Shown in pieces: positions 6,972 through 10,664 of a stretch of 10,664 nucleotides of DNA. The stretch is taken from the NCBI GenBank assembly GCA_003523185.1, contig DPGN01000063.1, positions 1 through 10,664 of the forward strand, given 5' to 3'. Below the pieces are notes generated by a model, which was given only the letters and a program-made list of their open reading frames with translations, made no database searches and was not told where the DNA came from. This DNA is from Halieaceae bacterium (GTDB lineage Bacteria; Pseudomonadota; Gammaproteobacteria; Pseudomonadales; Halieaceae). Made by a program: the position numbers and the translations under genes. Each line of letters begins with the position of its first letter. Position 1 is the first letter of the stretch.

Positions 6972-8546
6972 TTACTTTCGCTTCATCGAACGGAAGAATT
7001 CGTCGTTTGATTTCGTGTCTTTTAGCTTGTCCAGCAGGAATTCGATGGCAGGGAGGTCCTCCATACCATGCAGAAGCTTGCGAAGGATCCACATCCGATG
7101 CAATTCTTCCTCGCCCGTAAGCAACTCCTCGCGGCGGGTGCCTGAACGACGGATATTGATAGCAGGATAGACACGCTTCTCCGAAATTTTTCGGTCGAGA
7201 TGAAGCTCCATGTTACCTGTACCCTTGAACTCCTCGTAGATGACCTCATCCATTTTGGAGCCCGTCTCGGTCAGTGCCGTTGCAATGATGGACAGGCTTC
7301 CCCCTTCCTCGATATTTCGTGCTGCACCAAAAAATCGCTTAGGACGCTCCAATGCATGAGCATCAACACCACCGGTGAGTACTTTGCCTGAGCTGGGGAC
7401 CACCGTGTTGTAGGCACGTGCGAGTCGTGTAATAGAGTCGAGAAGAATCACCACATCGCGCTTGTGCTCGACCAACCGCTTCGCTTTTTCGATGACCATA
7501 TCGGCTACCTGAACGTGCCGTGAGGGCGGCTCATCGAAGGTTGATGCCACGACTTCGGCACCGCGCGCTCCTACCGACCGCTGCATCTCTGTCACTTCTT
7601 CGGGACGCTCATCAATCAGCAGAACAATGATGTAGCACTCGGGATTATTACTGATGATGGCCTGCGCCATGCTCTGCATCATGATGGTCTTACCCGCTTT
7701 CGGGGGAGCCACTAGCAGGCCGCGCTGGCCTTTTCCGATCGGTGCACACAGATCGATGATTCGACCCGTTAGATCTTCGGTGGAGCCGTTGCCTTTTTCC
7801 AGTGTCAAACGCTCGTCCGGGAACAGGGGTGTCAGGTTCTCGAAAAGGATTTTTGCTTTCGCCGTCTCGGGCGATTCAAAGTTGACCTCGCTCACCTTCA
7901 ACAGTGCAAAATAGCGCTCCGAATCCTTTGGCGGGCGAATCATGCCGGTCACGGTGTCACCGGTTCTCAGATTGAATCGTCGGATTTGGCTCGGACTGAC
8001 ATAGATATCGTCTGGACCTGCGAGGAATGAGCTATCCGCTGACCGGAGGAAACCAAAACCATCGGAAAGAATCTCGAGCACACCGTCGCCAAAAATGTCC
8101 TCTCCGCTTTTTGCATGTTTCTTGAGTAGCGAAAAGATGATGTCCTGCTTGCGCGAGCGGGCCATGTTTTCGATGCCCATCTCAGCGGCCATATCGATCA
8201 GTTCCTGCGTCGATTTGGTCTTTAATTCTGTCAGACTCATCGGATTTTCCGATGGCACATGCGGTTCTCGCCGGTTGCGACGATTGCGGTTTCGTCGATT
8301 ACGAGCACCACCTTGATTCTCGCCTTCTTCATTGGTTTGTGCAGTATCGCCATCAGCCGCTACCGCCGGTTCTTCGCCGTCGGCCGCAGATGATTCTTCC
8401 GCAGCGGAAGCCGCGCTGCGGTTGAGTTTCAGAGTTCGAGTCGGCTTGTCTTCGCTACCGGCTGCTTCTTGATGTTCGGTGTCGGGTGTCGCTTCGGCGA
8501 TTGGCTCGACAGCCTGATCGACAATGTTTGTTTCTTCTTCTTGCAC
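6972..8546 (-). CDS. rho: transcription termination factor Rho, with long N-terminal extension
   Basis: Rho is the hexameric RNA helicase that ends transcription at C-rich sites. Residues 103-524 match the E. coli protein closely: MSLTELK opening, RNA-binding RNP motif GFGFLR (163-168), Walker A PPKAGKT (281-287), the DERPEE acidic motif (312-317), Walker B Leu-Leu-Asp-Ser (Asp370), the Q-loop region SSGKVLTGG (385-393), and a Met-Lys-Arg-Lys end. Two features stand out. First, 102 extra residues precede the normal start: an acidic Glu/Ala/Asp stretch (1-80), then an Arg/Asn-rich patch (81-93). Second, three residues are inserted near 325-330. These two additions fully account for 524 versus 419 residues. 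The start is GTG 8546, with AGG 9 bases before it and an in-frame TAG shortly upstream; Met103 (8240) is a possible shorter start but has a weak ribosome site. Confidence 0.97.
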   Translation of the reverse strand: MQEEETNIVDQAVEPIAEATPDTEHQEAAGSEDKPTRTLKLNRSAASAAEESSAADGEEPAVAADGDTAQTNEEGENQGGARNRRNRNRRNRREPHVPSENPMSLTELKTKSTQELIDMAAEMGIENMARSRKQDIIFSLLKKHAKSGEDIFGDGVLEILSDGFGFLRSADSSFLAGPDDIYVSPSQIRRFNLRTGDTVTGMIRPPKDSERYFALLKVSEVNFESPETAKAKILFENLTPLFPDERLTLEKGNGSTEDLTGRIIDLCAPIGKGQRGLLVAPPKAGKTIMMQSMAQAIISNNPECYIIVLLIDERPEEVTEMQRSVGARGAEVVASTFDEPPSRHVQVADMVIEKAKRLVEHKRDVVILLDSITRLARAYNTVVPSSGKVLTGGVDAHALERPKRFFGAARNIEEGGSLSIIATALTETGSKMDEVIYEEFKGTGNMELHLDRKISEKRVYPAINIRRSGTRREELLTGEEELHRMWILRKLLHGMEDLPAIEFLLDKLKDTKSNDEFFRSMKRK

Positions 8547-8631
8547 GCGGTTGTACCTGTGGCTTTGGGAAAGTTTTGTTACCCGCTAAAAGGGCGCTAA
8601 AGGATCTTTTGATGACCCACAGCCAACGCAA

Positions 8632-8677
8632 GTGCGTGTTGAATTTGCTGGTCGTTGACTAGGGGAAGCGGGGCGAG
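8632..8677 (-). promoter_or_regulatory. C-rich, G-poor rut-like stretch in the rho leader
   Basis: On the minus strand these 46 bases hold 21 C and only 6 G by my count, with many pyrimidine-C steps (for example CGCTTCCCC) and little evident secondary structure after the first bases. That is the composition of a Rho-loading site. It lies about 85 to 130 bases before the rho start codon. In E. coli the rho leader is known to be attenuated by Rho itself, so an equivalent self-control here is a reasonable inference, not something the sequence proves. Confidence 0.4.
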
Positions 8678-8686
8678 ATATCGCCC
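8671..8686 (-). other. small hairpin in the rho leader
   Basis: GGGCGA and TCGCCC form a perfect 6-base stem around a 4-base loop (TATC on the minus strand). It lies 14 bases beyond the larger hairpin at 8701-8718 in the direction of transcription and just before the C-rich stretch. There is no U-tract, so it is a leader structure and not a terminator. Confidence 0.45.
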
Positions 8687-8700
8687 ACAACTGAAAGGTA

Positions 8701-8718
8701 GCACCGCTTTAGCGGTGC
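8701..8718 (-). terminator. GC-rich hairpin after trxA, possible leaky terminator
   Basis: GCACCGC and GCGGTGC form a perfect 7-base stem with a 4-base loop, 43 bases after the trxA stop codon. In minus-strand RNA it is followed by UACCUUUC, a weak U-rich tail, so termination would be partial at best. It could end some trxA transcripts while others continue into rho. I found no convincing promoter for rho inside 8547-8761, which favours at least some read-through from trxA. Confidence 0.4.
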
Positions 8719-8761
8719 GTCTACTAGGACTGGGTATAAATTTTTTGTTGGAGCTAGGTGC

Positions 8762-9088
8762 TTAGAGGCAGCCGTCTACGAACTCAGCCAGTTGTGTCTT
8801 GGAGAGCGCGCCCACTTTTGTTTCAACAGCACTGCCGCCCTTGAAGACAATCAACGTAGGGATGCCACGGATACCGAACTTGCCGGGTAGGTCCGGGTTT
8901 GCATCCACGTCCACTTTGCACACTTTCAGGCGATCACCGTATTCATTGGCAATTTCTTCGAGAACGGGTGCAATCATCTTGCAAGGTCCGCACCACTCTG
9001 CCCAGAAATCAACCAGGACGGGTACGTCTGACGACAAAACCTCATTTTGAAATTCTGCGTCCGTTACGTGTGTAATGTTGTCGCTCAT
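8762..9088 (-). CDS. trxA: thioredoxin 1
   Basis: TrxA is the general cytoplasmic disulfide reductant, recycled by thioredoxin reductase; it supplies electrons to ribonucleotide reductase and other enzymes. The 108-residue protein is the standard length. It shows the active site WCGPC (Cys33, Cys36), the buried aspartate in Val-Asp-Phe-Trp-Ala upstream, the cis-proline loop GIPT (Pro77) and the C-terminal helix. The ATG at 9088 has a GGAGG site 4 bases upstream (9093-9097). Two further cysteines, Cys57 and Cys107, are present, the second being next to last; E. coli thioredoxin has only the active-site pair. It is divergent from the GIY-YIG gene and upstream of rho on the same strand, an arrangement shared with other gammaproteobacteria. 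Confidence 0.97.
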   Translation of the reverse strand: MSDNITHVTDAEFQNEVLSSDVPVLVDFWAEWCGPCKMIAPVLEEIANEYGDRLKVCKVDVDANPDLPGKFGIRGIPTLIVFKGGSAVETKVGALSKTQLAEFVDGCL

Positions 9089-9102
9089 GGTGCCTCCGCA
9101 TG

Positions 9103-9112
9103 TGTCGCGACA
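9103..9112. promoter_or_regulatory. 10-base palindrome in the trxA leader
   Basis: TGTCGCGACA is a perfect palindrome sitting 5 bases upstream of the trxA GGAGG site and just downstream of the proposed trxA promoter. Position would suit a repressor operator or a small RNA structure. I do not recognise it as the site of any named regulator, and a palindrome of this length can arise by chance. Confidence 0.25.
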
Positions 9113-9123
9113 TATACTCTCAA

Positions 9124-9152
9124 AAAATATGTTTGGATGACAGTGTTGAAAA
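9124..9152 (-). promoter_or_regulatory. candidate trxA promoter
   Basis: On the minus strand TTTTCA (9152-9147) and TATTTT (9129-9124) are separated by 17 bases, each matching the sigma-70 consensus at 4 of 6 positions. Transcription would start near 9117, giving a leader of about 29 bases before the trxA ATG. The match is modest. An overlapping TATATG nearby (about 9110-9116) could serve instead. Confidence 0.3.
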
Positions 9153-9155
9153 CGA

Positions 9156-9449
9156 ATGAGCGCGAACTCCCATGATTCTTGGTTTGTTTATTTGGCGCGG
9201 TGCTCGGACGGCTCTTTTTACGCTGGTGTCACAACGGATCTAGAGCGCCGAGTCAGACAGCATAATGGTGAGATTGTAGGCGGTGCGAACTACACCCGTG
9301 CAAGGAGGCCTGTGGCGCTGGCCTGGTACGAGGAGTGCGAAAACCGCTCTGTCGCTCAGCAACGCGAGTATTCTGTTCGTCGTTTGTCCAGACGGGAGAA
9401 GCAGCGTCTAGCGGCAAAAGCGGCGGTAGGCAAAGATGACGAAAGGTAA
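9156..9449 (+). CDS. GIY-YIG superfamily nuclease-like protein (YhbQ-type)
   Basis: This 97-residue protein is a single stand-alone GIY-YIG domain of the UPF0213/YhbQ type. The two signature segments appear as Val-Tyr-Leu (11-13) and Tyr-Ala-Gly (22-24). They are followed by Asp-Leu-Glu-Arg-Arg (Arg31), His-Asn (36-37) and the late Arg-Glu-Tyr (Glu71) before RRLSRREK, so the tyrosines, arginine and glutamate of the nuclease site are kept. Members are predicted to act on nucleic acids. The cellular role of this small form is not firmly known to me. The ATG at 9156 has no clear ribosome site. It overlaps the next gene by 14 bases, suggesting coupled translation, and is divergent from trxA with 67 bases between. 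Confidence 0.88.
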   Translation: MSANSHDSWFVYLARCSDGSFYAGVTTDLERRVRQHNGEIVGGANYTRARRPVALAWYEECENRSVAQQREYSVRRLSRREKQRLAAKAAVGKDDER

Positions 9450-9921
9450 TGAGGCGTTGGGCAGTGATTTGCTAGAGGAGTTTTGGCATTGGGCAGTTGC
9501 GCATTATGAGAATGTGCAATTGCGGGAAGGGCTTCTGGAGCTTCAGGAGTGCTCAGGTCTTATTATTTTGGAAGCTATGTTCTTCGCATGGTTGGGCCAT
9601 CGAGGTCAGGCCATCGGAGAAGAAGACCAACAGCGTATTCGCGCGGCCATCACACCGTGGGTCGAAGGTGTTGTATTGCCGCTTCGTCGGCAACGGCAAG
9701 CTTGGACTGATATGCCATCTATGATCACGAATCGACGCCACCTGCTTGGACTTGAGCTGGAGGCAGAACGCGTATTAGCTCAGTTGCTCATTGATGCATT
9801 ACCGATGCAGGAGCAGCTTGACGACCTCGCTACGCCAGCGGTAGATCGAAACTTGTCCCAACTCCCAGAGCTCAAGGATGTGGCCACTCGTCGGCGGGTG
9901 GTCGACATGTTCGGGCGGTAG
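9436..9921 (+). CDS. TIGR02444 / DUF2390 family protein of unknown function
   Basis: The 161-residue protein has the layout I recall for the TIGR02444 (DUF2390) family: an early Phe-Trp-His-Trp-Ala-Val (about 16-21), Leu-Leu-Glu-Leu-Gln-Glu-Cys, a Trp-Leu-Gly-His-Arg-Gly segment, then a Trp-Val-Glu-Gly-Val-Val with Pro-Leu-Arg-Arg-Gln-Arg (about 75-87) and a helix with Leu-Glu-Leu-Glu-Ala-Glu-Arg near 111-117. It is mostly helical, with no signal peptide or membrane segment. No function is known to me. Its ATG lies inside the end of the GIY-YIG gene, so the two are probably co-translated. GAAAGG follows the ATG instead of preceding it, and the upstream site is weak. Confidence 0.8.
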   Translation: MTKGNEALGSDLLEEFWHWAVAHYENVQLREGLLELQECSGLIILEAMFFAWLGHRGQAIGEEDQQRIRAAITPWVEGVVLPLRRQRQAWTDMPSMITNRRHLLGLELEAERVLAQLLIDALPMQEQLDDLATPAVDRNLSQLPELKDVATRRRVVDMFGR

Positions 9922-9937
9922 CCAGTAATGCTGGACA

Positions 9938-9962
9938 CGCGTACCATGCGCGGACCTTTTTT
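9938..9962 (+). terminator. weak terminator-like hairpin and T-run
   Basis: CGCGT and ATGCG can pair (one G-U) around a 3-base loop, followed six bases later by six T (9957-9962). The stem is short and separated from the T-run, so it is a poor terminator. It lies 16 bases after the stop of the DUF2390 gene and is the only candidate for ending that transcript before the FKBP gene. Confidence 0.22.
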
Positions 9963-9990
9963 GTTTATTACTTACACAGGACAACCTGCC

Positions 9991-10664
9991 ATGTTAAATA
10001 CGAGTTTTTTCTCGAAATCTGCGTGCAAAACTGTAGCGCTGGCGGCGCTAATGAGTGTCGGCTTGGTCGCTTGTGATCAAACTGCGGAGACAACTGAAAT
10101 GAGTTTAGATAGCCAAGAGCAGCGTATCAGCTACGGTATTGCCATGAACATGGGCCGACGCATGAAAGCTGAGGGCGTGCCAATCGACGCGGATGCGTTT
10201 GCAGAGGGACTTCGGGATGCGTTGTCAGGTTCAGAAGCGAAGATGACCGATGACGAAATTAACGCCGAAATGATTGCTATGCAGGAACAGATGCAGGCTG
10301 AGCAAGAAGCTGAGATGCGGGCAGCAGGTGATGCCAATCTAGAAGCTGGCGTTGCCTACCTCGAGGCGAACGCAGGCGCTGAAGGCGTGCAAACGACTGC
10401 GAGTGGTCTCCAGTACCGCGTGCTTCGTGAGGGTACAGGTGCCAAGCCTACGTCGGCTGATTCTGTTGAAGTGCACTACGAAGGTCGTCTGATTAATGGC
10501 ACTGTGTTTGACAGCAGCTACAGCCGTGGCCAAACGGTCACTTTTGGTGTAACGCAAGTAATTCCCGGCTGGACAGAGGCATTGCAGCTAATGAGCGAAG
10601 GCGCCGAGTATGAGCTGACCATCCCATCCAGCCTTGCTTATGGCGCTGGTGGTGCGGGCGCTGC
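9991..10664 (+). CDS. FKBP-type peptidyl-prolyl isomerase, lipoprotein, partial at 3' end
   Basis: The frame runs from ATG 9991 to the window edge (224 codons seen, stop not reached). The protein starts with a short basic and hydrophobic signal and a lipobox Leu-Val-Ala-Cys, making Cys28 the likely lipidated residue, with Asp29 next. Residues 40-110 form the helical N-terminal FKBP dimerisation domain seen in Mip, FkpA and FklB; 138 onward is the FKBP catalytic domain, with Tyr163, Phe173-Asp174, Val190-Ile191, Trp194 and Tyr217 at the usual active-site positions. It should speed prolyl cis/trans isomerisation in folding proteins in the cell envelope. An AGGA site lies 9 bases upstream. The AGG is inside a small CAGG/CCTG hairpin (9977-9988). 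The exact subfamily (Mip-like or FkpA-like) is uncertain. Confidence 0.93.
   Translation, partial: MLNTSFFSKSACKTVALAALMSVGLVACDQTAETTEMSLDSQEQRISYGIAMNMGRRMKAEGVPIDADAFAEGLRDALSGSEAKMTDDEINAEMIAMQEQMQAEQEAEMRAAGDANLEAGVAYLEANAGAEGVQTTASGLQYRVLREGTGAKPTSADSVEVHYEGRLINGTVFDSSYSRGQTVTFGVTQVIPGWTEALQLMSEGAEYELTIPSSLAYGAGGAGA

Noticed and set aside
8546..8637. Possible rho leader peptide (RhoL-like) starting at a minus-strand TTG near 8631 and overlapping the rho start
   Set aside because: The frame is open but the start is a TTG without a good ribosome site, the peptide shows no likeness to the E. coli leader peptide I remember, and it runs into rho in another frame.

Overview
This is an ordinary housekeeping stretch of a gammaproteobacterial chromosome. 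The evidence is the company of genes: hemC-hemD-hemX-hemY divergent from argH, and trxA-rho-ubiD in one direction, an order I associate with Pseudomonas-like and marine gammaproteobacteria. Rho from residue 103 onward follows the gammaproteobacterial protein almost residue for residue. Composition is moderate in GC and even along the window. I see no insertion sequence, tRNA, CRISPR array, phage gene or other sign of recent transfer. A marine member related to the OM60/SAR92/Cellvibrio groups would fit, but that is a guess.

Layout. 1-249: 3' end of a DUF3187-like outer-membrane-type protein (+). 288-1688: argH (-), convergent with it. 1689-1781: divergent control region between argH and the heme genes, with a good extended -10 promoter for argH. 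1782-5361: tightly packed hemC, hemD, hemX, hemY (+); junctions are a 4-base overlap, a 24-base gap and a 1-base overlap. 5358-6857: ubiD (-), whose stop codon overlaps that of hemY. 6915-6944: strong hairpin between rho and ubiD. 6972-8546: rho (-) with a long N-terminal extension. 8547-8761: structured leader of rho, with two hairpins and a C-rich, G-poor stretch. 8762-9088: trxA (-). 9156-9449 and 9436-9921: a GIY-YIG protein and an overlapping TIGR02444/DUF2390 protein (+), divergent from trxA. 9991-end: a lipoprotein FKBP-type prolyl isomerase (+), cut by the window edge.

Functions. HemC and HemD make uroporphyrinogen III from porphobilinogen; HemX and HemY are inner-membrane companions of that operon. 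UbiD decarboxylates the ubiquinone precursor. ArgH makes arginine. Rho ends transcription and often controls its own leader. TrxA and the FKBP protein serve thiol redox and folding.

The window does not show a clear undescribed system. What merits a second look is: (1) Rho with a 102-residue acidic-then-Arg/Asn-rich extension plus a 3-residue insertion in its ATPase core; (2) a rut-like C-rich leader in front of rho; (3) a HemY about one third shorter than the usual protein; (4) start-site corrections for argH and ubiD; (5) a strong hairpin without a U-tract between rho and ubiD.
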